This document shows positions 1 to 11,286 of a stretch of DNA of 64,000 nucleotides, in pieces (position 1 is the first letter of the stretch; each line of letters starts with the position of its first letter). The stretch is from Tupaia tana. Lineage: Eukaryota; Chordata; Mammalia; Scandentia; Tupaiidae. The position numbers were made by a program, and so were the translations under genes. The notes under the pieces were generated by a model. It was given only the letters and a program-made list of their open reading frames with translations. It was not told the DNA's origin and searched no databases. The stretch is from the NCBI GenBank assembly GCA_026018925.1, contig JAKSZU010000011.1, forward strand, positions 4,035,985 through 4,099,984. Reading direction: 5' to 3'.

Positions 1-140
1 TCCTCCATTCTCCTCTTGGGATTTTGGGCATGCATGTACAAATGTCCGGCGTGAGTTTTAAATTACCAGGTCTAGAACTTGAACTGTGGTCAGCCACGTG
101 GGAATCCAGCAGTGTAACCATTATGCCGTCTGCTGGTCCA
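1..140 (-). repeat. SINE family A, cut by window edge
   Basis: Ends ATTATGCCGTCTGCTGGTCC; the tail side is outside the window. Moderately diverged. Confidence 0.85.
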
Positions 141-649
141 AGTTTATATATATATATTTAGTAATCTCATCCTTCGTCCATGGATTTGCTTTGCACAGTT
201 TCAATTACTTGCAGTCAGCATTGGTCCAAAAATTGGCAAGAACATGACATACAAATTATAGTAAGATATTTTGACATGGAGAGCATATGTGTGACAGCAC
301 TCATATAAGTTATTATAGTGTATTATAGTTATTGTATTTTACTGTTATTGTTGTTAGTATCTTGTGCCTAGCTGATAAGTTAAACTTGCATCATAGAATT
401 TGTATCTATGTATGTGTAGGAGAAAGCCTAATGTGTATAGGGGGTCAGTACTGTTGAGGGTTTTAGGCATCCATGGAAGGAGGACTTCTGTATAAATCAA
501 TTAAAACTACGTATTGGACACGTAGTAGCTACTCAGAATTAGCGTACTAATTTTTATTATGGTAGGGCTCTGTGCCTCTCTTCCTCAGATCATTGATTTT
601 TATAACCGTTGCCAGCTTGATGATATGGCATTGTTGTATTTTTTTAAAA

Positions 650-920
650 ACTTTTTTTTTTTTTTTTTTGGAGAGGTTTTTGCTATAGGCCGCGTGCGCT
701 CGCCAGACAGACAGAGAGAGACATAGAGACAGAAAGCGAGAAATCACCCCCCAGGGGGGATGGCCACGCCGCAATCCCTTCTCCTCCATTCTCCTCTCGG
801 GATCTTGGGCACGCACGCACACGTGCCCAGCGTGAGTTTAAGCCGCCGGGTCCGGGACTCGAACCGCGGTCGACTACGTGGGAGTCCAGCGACATAGCCA
901 TTACGTTAACTGCTGGTCCC
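650..920 (-). repeat. SINE family A, full length, young-looking
   Basis: Poly(T), GGAGAGGTTTTTGCTATAG, CpG-rich body, intact B box (complement GGTTCGAGTCC) and end CTGCTGGTCCC. Butts against a family B copy. Confidence 0.93.
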
Positions 921-926
921 AGAACT

Positions 927-1073
927 TTATTATTTATTTTAATTTGACCAGAGAGGGACAGAGCAAGGTATATAGAGAGAAAGTGAGAAAGCAAGCCACC
1001 AGGTCTGGGACTCGAACCACGGTCAGTCATGTGAGAGTCCAGTGCCCTTAACTACCACACCGCCTGTCAGCCT
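927..1073 (-). repeat. SINE family B
   Basis: TTATTTTAATTTGACCAGAG tail module followed by the tRNA-like head; B box complement GACTCGAACC intact. Confidence 0.85.
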
Positions 1074-1510
1074 CCAACATTGATGTATTATCTAGTTTTT
1101 CTTCGATAAGCAGTGAGGCTTTCCATTCATTGATTTTTTTTTTTTTTTTTTTGTAAAGATGTAACCCTTTGTCTCTTGAATTCTTCCTACCCCCCTTATT
1201 TGTATTCCTAGACTAGTTGTTTTTATCTATTTTTAAGTAGGAAGGGCACGTGAGGTTGACATTGTATAGTTTAAAGAATCACAAGAACAGGTGGCAACCT
1301 GGCGTCACTAGGACCTTTAGCTGTGAATGTGTCCGGCGCCAGGGCCATTCCCCTCCCCACCTAAGAGAGCTCTCTCCTGAATCTTAACTCTATCACTTGT
1401 CTGCTTTTCTTTGGTTTTACCTCTATATCCTTTGAAAGGATACCATTTAGTTTTGCATGTTTGTTTTTAAAATTATTATATGAACAAATCACACGGTATT
1501 ATGTGTTCAG

Positions 1511-1702
1511 GGTTTGTTTGTTTGTTTTTGCCAGAGACAGGGAGAATCTGAGAAATGCCCTCCCAGGGGACATGGCCACTGCACAGTCCCTTCATGCTCA
1601 CACACCTGGTGTGATTTTCAAGCTGCCAGGTCTGGGACTCAAACTATGCAGGCTACCATATGGCTATCCAGCACCTTAACTGTTATGTGACCTGCTGGCC
1701 CC
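1511..1702 (-). repeat. SINE family A/C, diverged and shortened
   Basis: Begins TTTTTGCCAGAGACAGGGAG and ends ACCTGCTGGCCCC; internal deletion. Confidence 0.75.
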
Positions 1703-1765
1703 TGGTTGAAAGAATTTTAGAGACCTGCTGTTTTCCTAGAAGTTGTTTTCTTAAGGAATTCTTTA

Positions 1766-1996
1766 TTTTTATTGCCAGAGGGTGCATGTGCTGGTCAGAG
1801 AGAGACTGGGAGAAAGAAAACCTCCCAATGGGGTGTGGTCATGGCGCAATCCTTTTTCTTCTGTGTCTCCGACCCATTAGAATTTTGGGCACACACACGC
1901 AAGGGTCCGCTTGTTTTTCAAGCCACTGGGGCCAGGTGGGCTCTGTCGGATATGGCTTCCTATGCAGTGGCCTTGACCTCTGGTGTAAGCTAGCCT
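1766..1996 (-). repeat. SINE family C, diverged
   Basis: TTGCCAGAGGGTGCATGTGC start, GGCGCAATCC and TTTTGGGCACACACACG blocks; decayed head. Confidence 0.75.
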
Positions 1997-2234
1997 AAGG
2001 AATTACACTTTCTAAAGCAAAGTATACATTATTTTTTGTTACATACTTGAGATAATGCCTTTTCAATTTTTAATTTTATTATTTCTTCTCTTTAAATTAG
2101 TAAAATTATTTTTCACATTCTTTTTTCTTCCTTTCTTTGAAAGTTTCCTTAATTTTCATATGTTAAATAATCCACACATTTCTGGAAGGTTGAAGTATTT
2201 CTGGTGGCATACATTACTTGGTTTCACGAATGCT

Positions 2235-2395
2235 GGAAGTTTGCATCCTGAAGTTCTGCCACTGAGTAGCAGTGTTATAACTTCTCTGTTCTCAGTTTCC
2301 TGATCAATAAGATGAGAATACTAGACCCTCAGGGTTAAGAGAATTATTCTCATTTCTAGGACTATGACTAATACTCAGCAAGCACTATATACTAG
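2235..2395 (+). repeat. MIR-like fragment
   Basis: GTTCTCAGTTTCCTGATCAA, then an AATACTAG...AATTATT pattern, as in MIR (CTCAGTTTCCTCATCTGTAA core). Old mammalian SINE. Confidence 0.55.
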
Positions 2396-2559
2396 TTTGT
2401 AGAGTGTGATATAATTTACTAACCTAATTCATTAAATGATTTGGTTCCTGGGTTATGTTTACCACTCTTAATTTATGAAGGATATGCCTAGCTGTTCTGT
2501 TCATAGTTTCTCTCTGCTCTTTTTGTCAATGTTTCCAGAGAGCCCAGTTTAATTCATTT

Positions 2560-3118
2560 TCTCCATTATTTTGCTATTTCTTTATTTCACTTGTTTCTAC
2601 CCTAAATTAGCTCTCTCATGCTTGCTTTGGGTTTATCTTGCTCGTTTTTCTAGTTTTTCAAGTGGGAGATTAGGTTATTGACAAGGTTTTTCTTCTTTTC
2701 TGACAGGGATTTGCAGTGTAAGCTTTAAGTGCATCCTATATGCTTTGGTGTGTTATACTTTAATTTTTATGCATCTTGAAGTATTTTCTAAATTTTTCTT
2801 GTGATTTCTTCTTTGACTCTTTGAATATTGAAGGGTCAAAGAAGATTGATTGCTTTACCTATTTGTGAATTTCCCAAATTTCCTTCTGTTAGTGATTTCT
2901 CATTTCATTCTCTTGTGGTCAGAGAATGTACTTTATATGATTTCAGTTCTTTTAAATTTATTGAAACTGATTTATGGCCTTGCATATGTTTTATCTTAGA
3001 GAACGTTGCATGTGTATTTGAAGAGGACACATTCTGCTGTGGTGGTGTACGTGTCTAGTGTGTCACTGTGAGGTGTTCTCGCTTCTTCTGTGTCATTACT
3101 GATTTTGTCTGCTTCTAG
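2560..3118 (-). repeat. L1 ORF2 fragment (antisense)
   Basis: Reads the reverse of L1 reverse transcriptase, including TTTCCTTCTGTTAGTGATTT and GTGGTCAGAGAATGTAC-like blocks. A continuation probably resumes at 3,400-3,560 after the SINE. Old and frame-broken. Confidence 0.7.
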
Positions 3119-3133
3119 ACAAAAAAAAAAAAA

Positions 3134-3396
3134 TTTTTTTTTTTTGAGAGGTTTTTGCTATAGGGTGCGTGTGCTCGCCAGACAGACAGAGAGAGACAGA
3201 GAGTCAGAAAGCGAGAAATCACCCCTCTGGGGGGATGGCCACGCCACAATCCCTTCTCCCCCGTTCTCCTCTCGGGATCTTGGGCACACACGCACACGCA
3301 CCCGGCATGAGTTTTAAGCCACCAGGTCCGGGACTCGAACCGCGGTCGACTATGTGGGAGTCCAGTGACATAGCCACTACGCTAACTGCTGGTCCC
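3134..3396 (-). repeat. SINE family A with target duplication, inside L1
   Basis: Flanked by CTAGACAAAAA on both sides. Full length with CpG-rich body; inserted into the L1 fragment. Confidence 0.92.
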
Positions 3397-3558
3397 CTAG
3401 ACAAAAATTTTTTGTGATCTTTTTTCTTAATATCTATTTCTTTGCTGTGTTTATACAGTTCCAGATACATATATATTGTAAATTTTCTTTTCATTGGAAA
3501 AATGATTCCCCCCCAAGGTATTTGTCACAAATTGGTTTTACATTATCTAGTATATCTT

Positions 3559-3826
3559 TTTTTTTTTTTTCCCTTCAATTTGCTAGAGGGTGCATGTGCT
3601 CACAGGAGGGAAAGAGAGAGAGAGAAAAAGTAAGAAAGCACCCTGCTCCTCATGGGGCACGGTTACACCACAGTCTTTTCTCCTCCGTTTCTCCCTCCTT
3701 TTGAGATTTTGGGCACACATTCACACTTGCCTAGCATGTTTCTCAAGCAATTGGGTTTCTTAAGCAACTGCATTGTCAGCCGTGTGGGATCCAGCTGCCT
3801 TAACCACTATGCAAATAGCTAGCCCT
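3559..3826 (-). repeat. SINE family C
   Basis: Poly(T), TTGCTAGAGGGTGCATGTGC and a diverged head ending TAGCTAGCCCTG. Confidence 0.8.
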
Positions 3827-3837
3827 GTTGTCTACTC

Positions 3838-4053
3838 TTTTTTTTTTTTTTTTTTTTAAGAATTGTTTTATTTAACTTATTTATTTATTTTAAAAACTAT
3901 CTAGCTTTACTTAGTTGTTTAGTTTGACCAGAGAAGGACAGAGTGAGAGTGAGAGAGAGGAAAGTGAGAAAGTAAGCCACCAGGTTCGGGACTCGAACCG
4001 TGGTTGTCTTGTGGGAGTCTAGTTCTCTTACCACCACGCCACTTTCTGGCCCT
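3838..4053 (-). repeat. SINE family B with long A/T tail
   Basis: A 20-nt poly(T), an AT-rich tail, then GTTTGACCAGAGAAGGACAG and a head with CTCGAACCG. Confidence 0.82.
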
Positions 4054-4064
4054 ATATGTATGTA

Positions 4065-4211
4065 TTTATTTATTTTAATTTGAACAGAGAAGGGAGGAGA
4101 TAGAGAGAGATAAAGAAATAGAGCAAGCAAGGCACCAGGTCCAGGGCTTGAACCACGGTCGGCCATATGGGAGTCCAGCATCCTTAACCACCACGCCACC
4201 TCTGGACCCAT
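4065..4211 (-). repeat. SINE family B, tandem with the previous copy
   Basis: TTTTAATTTGAACAGAGAAG start and end CCACGCCACCTCTGGACCC; same orientation as the neighbour 12 bases away. Confidence 0.82.
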
Positions 4212-4353
4212 CTACTATATCTTAAACTTATTGAGTAATTTTTGTGTTTTTTGCAGAAAGCTGGACTGTCTTGTGATAGAGAATCTTAAAACTTTTTAAT
4301 ATTAAAAGTGATAATTGCTCTAATTTTGGCATTTTAAAAATTTTCCATTTTTG

Positions 4354-4482
4354 TGGCCCAGTGGGTGGTATGGTGGTTAAAGGAGCTGGATTCCCACATG
4401 GTCGACCACGGTTCAAGTTCTGGACCTTGCAGCTTGCTTTCTCACTCCCACCCCCCCTCTCTGATCAAATTAAAAAATATTA
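4354..4482 (+). repeat. SINE family B
   Basis: GGCCCAGTGGGTGGTATGGT head, GGTTCAAGTTC B box, CT-rich run and ATCAAATTAAAAAAT tail. Confidence 0.82.
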
Positions 4483-4625
4483 ATAACAAATGGAATTAAA
4501 TAAATATATTTTTAAAATTTTTCCTATTTCTGTTACTTTCTTTGTTTTCAGTCTTTCCTGTAGGGACTTTTCCCTCACCAACTTCCATTTATGTATGATT
4601 TTTAGTTCTGTAAAGAGAAATCTAT

Positions 4626-4862
4626 GACCAGTCCCATGGCCTAGTGGTTTAAGACGACTGGATCCCACATTCCAACTGCACAGTTTGAGTCCCAGACCCA
4701 GCAGATTGAGAAACACTTCAGGCATGTGTGCGTGCATGCCCAAAGTCCTGGAAGGAGGGAGAAATGGAGGAGAAGGGATTGTGGCATGACTGTGCTCCAT
4801 GGTAGGGTACTTTTTTCTTCTCCTTTTCCTTCTCTTTCTGTCTCTCTCTGTCCAGAAAGAGT
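4626..4862 (+). repeat. SINE family C
   Basis: ACCAGTCCCATGGCCTAGTG head, AGTTTGAGTCCCAG B box, GAGAAACAC and a CT-rich 3' part. Confidence 0.8.
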
Positions 4863-4887
4863 AAGCTAAAAATTGCTTCAATGTATA

Positions 4888-5216
4888 AGAGGAGACTTCA
4901 AAAAGGTTGTGGAAAAATGGAATTGATGTATAACTATTTTTGTACAAAGATGTTTGAAATTTATAGCTTTTTTCTTTTTAAATAATTATCTCACTTAATT
5001 TTACTTATGTATTTATTTCAACTTGACCAGAGAATGATAGAGAGAAAGAAAGAGAGAAAGTGAGAAAGCAAGCTGCCAAGTCTAGGACTTAAACCCTGGT
5101 CAGCCATATGGCAGTACCGTGCCCCCAGCCACTGGTGACGCCACCTGCCGGCCCCGAAATCCATAGTTTTTTCACAATACACATTTACCATGAGCTGTTT
5201 GAAGACCCCTTATCTA
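4888..5216. mobile_element. Mariner-like MITE, interrupted by a SINE
   Basis: Left arm GAGACTTCAAAAAGGTTGTG, right arm ACCATGAGCTGTTTGAAGAC. The arms are inverted complements, and a family B SINE (4,985-5,154) sits in the centre. Confidence 0.6.
4985..5154 (-). repeat. SINE family B inside the MITE
   Basis: ATTTCAACTTGACCAGAGAA module, diverged B box, end CCACCTGCCGGCCCC. Confidence 0.82.
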
Positions 5217-5960
5217 TGATTCATTAGAGGAGGAAAATTTCTATTTTCCATTTTTTTTGGTAAGATGAGAAGTGTGCAGTTTAACGCTCTTCCGCCCTTC
5301 TCTCTTCCTCACTAGTTTCTTCCTGTGATCTGGCTTGAGGCCTAGTGGATTTACTGCAGAGGAGAATTCTGAAGCCGATGTATTTGCCTCGTTCCCTAGG
5401 GAGCCTGTGTTCTCCTGCCTGGTGCTTTGGAGGAGTCAGAAGTTATAGCACAGGTCAGCATAGGTTAGGGGGTTGCCTGTTGATAGTTGCCTGATCCATG
5501 GTGAGCCTTCATTTTCAAGATCCAGTTCTCATGAGCTTCTGCAGTCCATCTGATAGTGCTTTTCCACTTGCTCAGGGCTTTTATTCAGGAACATCGGTGA
5601 CCTGCGTGGTCTTCTCTGTTCTTAGTGTTCTCTTTTCCCTCAGTTTCCTGTATTTTAGGAATTTTGCAGTTTGTATTCTACATTACTGATTTATTATTCA
5701 GAAAGTCAGTTCTTCTGATGTGATTTTTGTAAAATAAAAGATATCAGGCCAAAACAAAGTGTAGAATCTGTATACTTTTCCCTCAGCTTTGTCAATTTCA
5801 GTATTTTACATTTGCCTCTGTTGTGGGGTTTTTTTTGTTTGTTTTTTATTAGCTAGTTTTAAACCTGCACGTATGTCTCCCTGCCTAGTTTAACTGGTCT
5901 CGTTCACCTATTTATTATTTGCATATATCGACAAAAATCTATAGTGGCACTAATGTACTT
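5217..5960. other. TTC19 intron, no recognised feature
   Basis: No repeat or exon I can name. A short open frame at 5,498-5,689 has no recognisable protein. Confidence 0.5.
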
Positions 5961-5965
5961 TGTTG

Positions 5966-6197
5966 TTGTTTTTAGTTTTTTGCCATAGGGTGCATGCTCT
6001 CGCTGAAGAGAGAGAGAGGAAAAGTGAGAAATTACCCCCTAGGGGGGATGGCCATGCAATCCTTTCTCTTCCAGTCTCCTCTTGGGATTCTGGGCATGCA
6101 CACACACACGCTCAGCATGAGTTTCAAGCCACCGGGGTGGGGACTAAAACTGCAGTCGGCCATGTGGGAGACCAGCGCCTTAACCACCATGCCAACG
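5966..6197 (-). repeat. SINE family A/C, head end truncated
   Basis: GTTTTTTGCCATAGGGTGCA start, CCCCCTAGGGGGG core, end CACCATGCCAACG without CTGGTCCC. Confidence 0.8.
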
Positions 6198-6663
6198 TAT
6201 GTTTTTACGAATAGCATCATATTGTATAGTTGTTTCACACATCATTATGTTGTTGAGATTTGTCCATGTTGATACCTACAGTAGTTTTCCTAGTAGACAG
6301 GCCCTGTCCGCTTGCCTGTGCATCTGCTAGGTTGCATCTGTCCAGAAGAGGTGACTGCTTCCTATTAATCCACTGGGGTGGGGGGCAAGGGCGAGGGTGA
6401 TGAGGTTGAACCTCTCTCTCATTCTCACAGGGACTGCTGTAGCCTAGAGGCGGCCCTGACAGGTCCATTCACCACAGCTGTGCTGTAGTATCCACTGCAT
6501 GACTATGCTCCAGTTCTCCTGTTGACAGATGTGTAAGGTTGTTCCACATGTTCCTGTGAAAAATAATATTAGATTGATCATTTTTGGAACTGTGTTTCTG
6601 TTCCTATGTGCAAGGTGTTCCCCAGGGGATATACACCTAGGGTGGAATTGCTAGAGTGCCTGT

Positions 6664-6980
6664 ACAGTTGACCTTGACCAATACAAGTGTGAACTGCACA
6701 GGTCCACGTACATGCAGGTGTTTTTTTCTTTTTTGAATAAATACTGTAAATGTATTCTCTTCTTATTCAGTTTTTAAAATATCTTCTCAGGTTTATCTTA
6801 AGAAGAAAGTGTGTGATATGTAAAATGTGTAAACCAGATGTCTGTTATTGGTAAGGCAGTCTGGTCAGCAAACAGTAGAGTATTAGTAGTTATGTTTCGG
6901 GAGAGTCACATGTTACACCTGGATTTTCAACTGTACTGGGGAATTGGTGTGTGTAATTCCTACAGTTGAAGGGCCACCTG
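6664..6980. mobile_element. Tigger-like DNA transposon remnant
   Basis: CAGTTGACCTTGACCAATAC at the left and ACAGTTGAAGGGCCACCTG at the right, with TA at both borders as in Tc1/mariner-type insertion. It interrupts the L1. The exact family is not certain. Confidence 0.6.
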
Positions 6981-7053
6981 TAGTGGGTATTGCCGGATTA
7001 CTTATCTAAGTGGTTTTACCAGTTACATGTAACTTTTTTTGTTTATTTCTTCG

Positions 7054-7239
7054 AGGAGAGGCAGAGAGAGAAGACAGGCACTCCCAACAGTCTTCAAACC
7101 ACTGTTTACTCCCGGTCTCAGCAAGCTCAGGTCACAGACATGCATGCGCACTGTGTGTACTCGAGAGGCCTCAGGACGCAAACCCAGGACCTTTCCCTGT
7201 GGGCCCAGTGTTGTTACCACTGAGCCATTACTCGGTCCC
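7054..7239 (-). repeat. tRNA-derived SINE of a separate family
   Basis: On the minus strand AGTAATGGCTCAGTGGTAAC (A-box-like), then GTCCTGGGTTTGCGTCC. The body differs from families A-C. Single copy here. Confidence 0.6.
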
Positions 7240-7689
7240 GTTTCACTAGCAGTATGTGAGCATTCATATTGGTTTTCTACATATCCTTGTTATTGTTAAA
7301 CCTAAAATACTTTGATGATCTGGTGGGTACAAAAAGGAATTCAGTAGTAGCTTCCATGTGTTTCCAGTCACTGATGAAACAGAACATCTATTAGCTGTTC
7401 AGATTTCCTGTTCTGATAATTATTTCTGCATATTCTTTACCTACTGTTTTGAAAGATGGTCTTTTCTTGATGATTTGTGCTAGTTCTTTATGTACTGAAG
7501 CATCTTATATTTTCGTGGCTATTTCTCTCTCTTGGTGTAGTGTCTTTTCACTTTAAGGCATGTGACATACAGAGATCAGAATTTAGATATTAGAAGGATA
7601 TTTTTATATTTTCCTATATAGTTTGTGCTTTTTGTGTCTTAATAAAGTCTTTTATTTTTTAAATTATTTTATTCAACTTTGTTTGTTTA

Positions 7690-7798
7690 TTTAATTTTGA
7701 CCAGAGAGAGAGAGAGCAAGCCACCAAGTCCAGGACTTGAACCGCGATTGGACATATGGAGTATAGTATCCCCAACCACCACGCCATCTGCTGGCCCC
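7690..7798 (-). repeat. SINE family B, short
   Basis: TTTAATTTTGACCAGAGAGA module and CCATCTGCTGGCCCC end; 3' part reduced. Confidence 0.83.
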
Positions 7799-8204
7799 AG
7801 TCTTTTAATGTCAGAAAGATGTTTTCTTTTAAATATTTGGCTTTTTTACATTCAGTCTTTGATTTACCTAGAATTTATTTTGTAATATGGCATGAGATAG
7901 GGCCCTAATTCCCCCTGCCTTCACCCCTGTGGACAGCCAGTTGCCCAGGAGTGTTTCTATTCACCTTTTTCTCTCTGATGTGTAAGGATGTCTCTATATT
8001 GAGTTTCATAGATTCATTGAGTGCCATTATGTACTTCTGTAATCACAATTTCTCGTTTCATCATATCTTTTCTGCATTTATTCCCATTTCTTTGCTTTTA
8101 AATCTTTCTTGTTCATTCACTTCTGCATTTTGATCTCTCTCCTTTGATTTGGCTCTACTTTTATTATCCTGTAGCTTTGTATCTCACTTTGTATCTCACT
8201 TGGT

Positions 8205-8345
8205 CAGGAAATAACTGAGTGCCTGTTATAGCCAGTCACACAGTGAGGCACTGAGATACAGCTGGACATAAAAGTCACTGCTTAATGCAGCTCAGTCGCC
8301 AGTGGGGGAAACACTGTCCAGCAGATTGATACGTCCAAGGACGAT
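8205..8345 (-). repeat. L2-like fragment
   Basis: ACTGAGTGCCTGTTATAGCC, GAGATACAGCTGGACATAAA: the reversed L2 3' end pattern. Confidence 0.4.
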
Positions 8346-8361
8346 GGTAGGTAGGAGAGAA

Positions 8362-8462
8362 TATAGTCGTCCCTTGGTATCTGTGGATTCATTCCAGCAA
8401 CCCATGGATACCAAAATCCAAACATGCTCGGGTCTCTCACGTAAAATGGTGTAGCATTTTCA
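8362..8462. mobile_element. Tigger-like transposon, left part
   Basis: AGTCGTCCCTTGGTATCTGT and GATACCAAAATCCAAACATG. The right part of the same element resumes at 10,227, separated by 1.76 kb of younger insertions. Confidence 0.6.
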
Positions 8463-8469
8463 TATTAGA

Positions 8470-8617
8470 CCCCCACGTAAGAGTCTTCAAAAAGCTAGCA
8501 GAAAAATGTATATTATGAAAAATTGTCCCTGGATCTTTACATTTTTTGCACCAAAATAAACTCACTTTATTTTCCCATGGACCTTTTCTTTTCTTTTTCT
8601 TTTTTTCTTTCTTTCTT

Positions 8618-8650
<33 letters not shown>

Positions 8651-8906
8651 AGACAGATTTTTGCTATAGGATGCGTGTGTTCTTGGAGAGGCAGGTGAGA
8701 AATCACCCCCCAGGAGGGATGGCCCTGCCATAATCCCTTCTCCTCCATTCTTCTCTCTCAGTTTTGGCCATATATGCATACACGCCTGGCGTGAGTTTCA
8801 AGCTGCTAGATCTGGAATTCAGACCGGGGTTGACTATGTGGGAGTCCAGTACCTTAACCACTACTCCACCTGCTGGTCCCTCCATGGACTTTTTAAGAGA
8901 CTGAAA
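8470..8906. mobile_element. Mariner-like MITE, interrupted by a SINE
   Basis: GAGTCTTCAAAAAGCTAGCA on the left. A CCATGGAC(C/T)TTT motif stands on both sides of the SINE at 8,600-8,880, consistent with a target duplication. Confidence 0.6.
8600..8880 (-). repeat. SINE family A with expanded CTTT/poly(T) tail
   Basis: (TTTC)n and a poly(T) of about 30, ATTTTTGCTATAGGATGCG and end CCACCTGCTGGTCCC. Confidence 0.88.
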
Positions 8907-9044
8907 GCACCTCTACCCTCAATGGGGCTTGATCACACTGTATTCCTTTTTCCTCCAGTTTTCCATCCTATCAGGATCCTGGGCACCTGGTATTTTTGAA
9001 GCTACGGGGGCTGAGATTCAAACCCTGGTCAGCCATGTGGGGTC
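8906..9044 (-). repeat. SINE family C, partial
   Basis: AAGCACCTCTACCCTCAATG, ATCCTGGGCACC, TTCAAACCCTGGTCAGCC; both ends missing. Confidence 0.65.
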
Positions 9045-9063
9045 AAGGCCAGATTTCTACAAA

Positions 9064-9312
9064 CTTTTTTTAATTGCCAGAGGGCATGTGCACTTGTCAG
9101 AGAGAGAGAGGCGGGGAGAGGGGAAAGCACCTCCACCATGGGGCATAGTTACTCTGAGCCCTTTCTGCTTCATTTATCCATCTTGCCAGATTTGGGGCAT
9201 GCACATGCACAGGTACCCAGTGTGATGTTTAAGCTGCTAGGGCTGCGATCCAAATCACTGTTGGCCATGTGGGATCTGGTTCCCTTAACCACAAGGCTAC
9301 AGAGCCAGCCCC
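9064..9312 (-). repeat. SINE family C
   Basis: TTAATTGCCAGAGGGCATGT start, ACCATGGGGCATAG, end CTACAGAGCCAGCCCC. Confidence 0.8.
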
Positions 9313-9657
9313 CTCATTGAACTTCCTGAAGTTCCTTCATATATGGCAGATTCTTCACTTAACCACAATACTTGTATTCTTCAATTCCTAAACTTTCCTT
9401 GTTTCTCCTTGGCATGACTGGCCATAGGCATTTACTCTTCATCTTCCTTTTATGTGTTTAGTCAATTAAGTCTTTTTTTTTTCCTGTTGTTTTTTTGTTT
9501 GTTTGTTTGTTTTCTGCATTTTGATCTCTCTCCTTTGATTTGGCTCTACTTTTATTATCCTGTAGCTTTGTATCTTTTTTATCCCTGTTGTATTAGTGGT
9601 GTTTTGGGAAGGAGTCGACATAAGTGTATGTGTTCAATCCAGAATGGTAAATCTACA

Positions 9658-10030
9658 CACAAGGGGTCTTCAAAGAGCTCATGGAAGATACATGTTATGA
9701 AAAAACTACATATGGATTTCAAAAAATTTTTACACCAAAATAAACTCATACTTTAATTCATTTTGTGTGTTTTTAGTCAGTAGAGGGATGCATGTGCTCG
9801 CCAGAGGTAAAAAGCACCCCCTAATGGAGTGTGCAGTCCTTTTTTCCTCCATTTCTCCTTTCTGTTGGGATTTTGGACACATACACCTGACATGTTTTTC
9901 AAGCCTCCAGAGCTGGGATTTGAAGCAGTTGGTTGACCGTGTTCTGGCTTCCTATTGCATAGGGCTTAACCACTGCACCAAGGGGCTGGATCTTTTAATT
10001 TTTTATGAATGTTTTGAAAGATCCGTAAAT
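9658..10030. mobile_element. Mariner-like MITE, interrupted by a SINE
   Basis: AGGGGTCTTCAAAGAGCTCA left arm and ATGAATGTTTTGAAAGATCC right arm around the SINE at 9,771-9,990. Confidence 0.6.
9771..9990 (-). repeat. SINE family C inside the MITE
   Basis: AGTAGAGGGATGCATGTGCT start, TTTTGGACACATACACC, end CACCAAGGGGCTGG. Confidence 0.75.
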
Positions 10031-10036
10031 TTATTT

Positions 10037-10210
10037 ATTCTTTTTTTGGCCAGGGCACATGTGCACTTTGTTAGAGGGAGATAAGATGGGAAATGGGCAT
10101 GCACATATGCACACATGCCCTGCGTTTCTCAAGCTGCCGGGCTTAACACTTGAACTGCACAGTCCTACGTGGGATGCGGCTGCGCTAACCATGTGGCAGT
10201 GGAGCAAACC
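10037..10210 (-). repeat. SINE family C, partial
   Basis: TTGGCCAGGGCACATGTGCA start, ACTTGAACTGCACAG B-box side; 5' tip altered. Confidence 0.65.
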
Positions 10211-10226
10211 TGGACCCTCTTACCTT

Positions 10227-10432
10227 ATGTCATCTCTAGATTACTTATAATACCTAATGCTGTGTAAATGTTACATAGTCGTTACACCGTATCTGTTAGG
10301 GAATAATGGCAAGGGGAAGGAACTACAGTACACAGCAACACTTTCAAGCAGCTGTGGTTGGAGTCAGTGAACTGGTTGAATCAACTAGCCATGGATGTGG
10401 AATCCCCAGATACGGAGGACTGACTTTATAGG
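10227..10432. mobile_element. Tigger-like transposon, right part
   Basis: CATCTCTAGATTACTTATAA through TACGGAGGACTGACT, the complement side of the element begun at 8,362. Confidence 0.6.
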
Positions 10433-11286
10433 GAATACGATGTTTGCAGGGACATCAATTCTAGTTTTGCACAAGTCAAATGCCTTAATTCCTGATTTAC
10501 AGAGACAATGAGGCCACCCCTCAAAATCAGCAGAAACTGGGCTTTTGCTGTATTCGCCCATGTGCTTTCTGCTCTGGGTTTTGGTTTACTCCTCATTTTT
10601 AGCCCTTGGGATATCCTTCTCTTGGGAGCTCAGCTATGCATGTAAGATGTTTATTATACTGATATCATCTGACATTTGGCTATTTGAAGCAGAAGGACTT
10701 CAGATTATTGGTTGTATTACTGGAACCAAAAGCCTTGGGTTAGGTTCTGCTTTACTCACTCCACCAAAACCACCAGTGACTCTGGAAATGCGGACTTGCT
10801 GACTAGCAGAGGTTCAGTTTAATGGGCCTAGCTGCCACAGCTGAGGGAGGTGCAACTGCAAGGTAGCAAAGGGTTTCTGGGTTCACATCCCATCCAACTT
10901 CAACAGTCCTGAGGATCTGAACGTGTGGTTGCCTGGTAGCTCTCAGCACTGCCATTCAGTTTGCTGTCAACTGAGCTGGTCGATGATGATTGGCTTTTTA
11001 TATGTAACTGAGCAAAGGCAAAAAGTTTAGATTTCTAGTTTTTGTTGTGTTTCACCCCGATGTTATTTCAACAGCTGTCCTTGTCCACAACTACATTGTT
11101 TAAACTCTCTTTAATAATTGGTCAGACTGTTATTTTGTAACAGTTGTCTTTAAATTCTCTATAGCAGTTGTAAATATTTTGAAAACTTTGAAAATAGGGA
11201 AGAAAAGGGGTTTGATACAAACGGTAGTTTTGCTTATAAAGAAACCCATCAGGACCTATTAATGTGGGTGTCTGTCAGTTTTGATA
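10433..11286. other. TTC19 intron, no recognised feature
   Basis: No SINE, exon or repeat family that I can name. The open frame 10,545-10,802 is not recognisable as protein. Confidence 0.5.

Larger units (their letters stand above)
6215..8190 (-). repeat. L1 ORF2 3' region (antisense), split by younger insertions
   Basis: Reverse of the L1 ORF2 end: GGTGGAATTGCTAGAGTG, TTGTGCTAGTTCTTTATGTA, GGCATGAGATAGGGCCCTAA. Interrupted by a Tigger-like element (6,664-6,980), a SINE of another family (7,054-7,239) and a family B SINE (7,690-7,798). Confidence 0.7.

Noticed and set aside
4480..4947. A 155-residue minus-strand open frame.
   Set aside because: Mostly a reversed family C SINE (4,626-4,862) plus MITE sequence.
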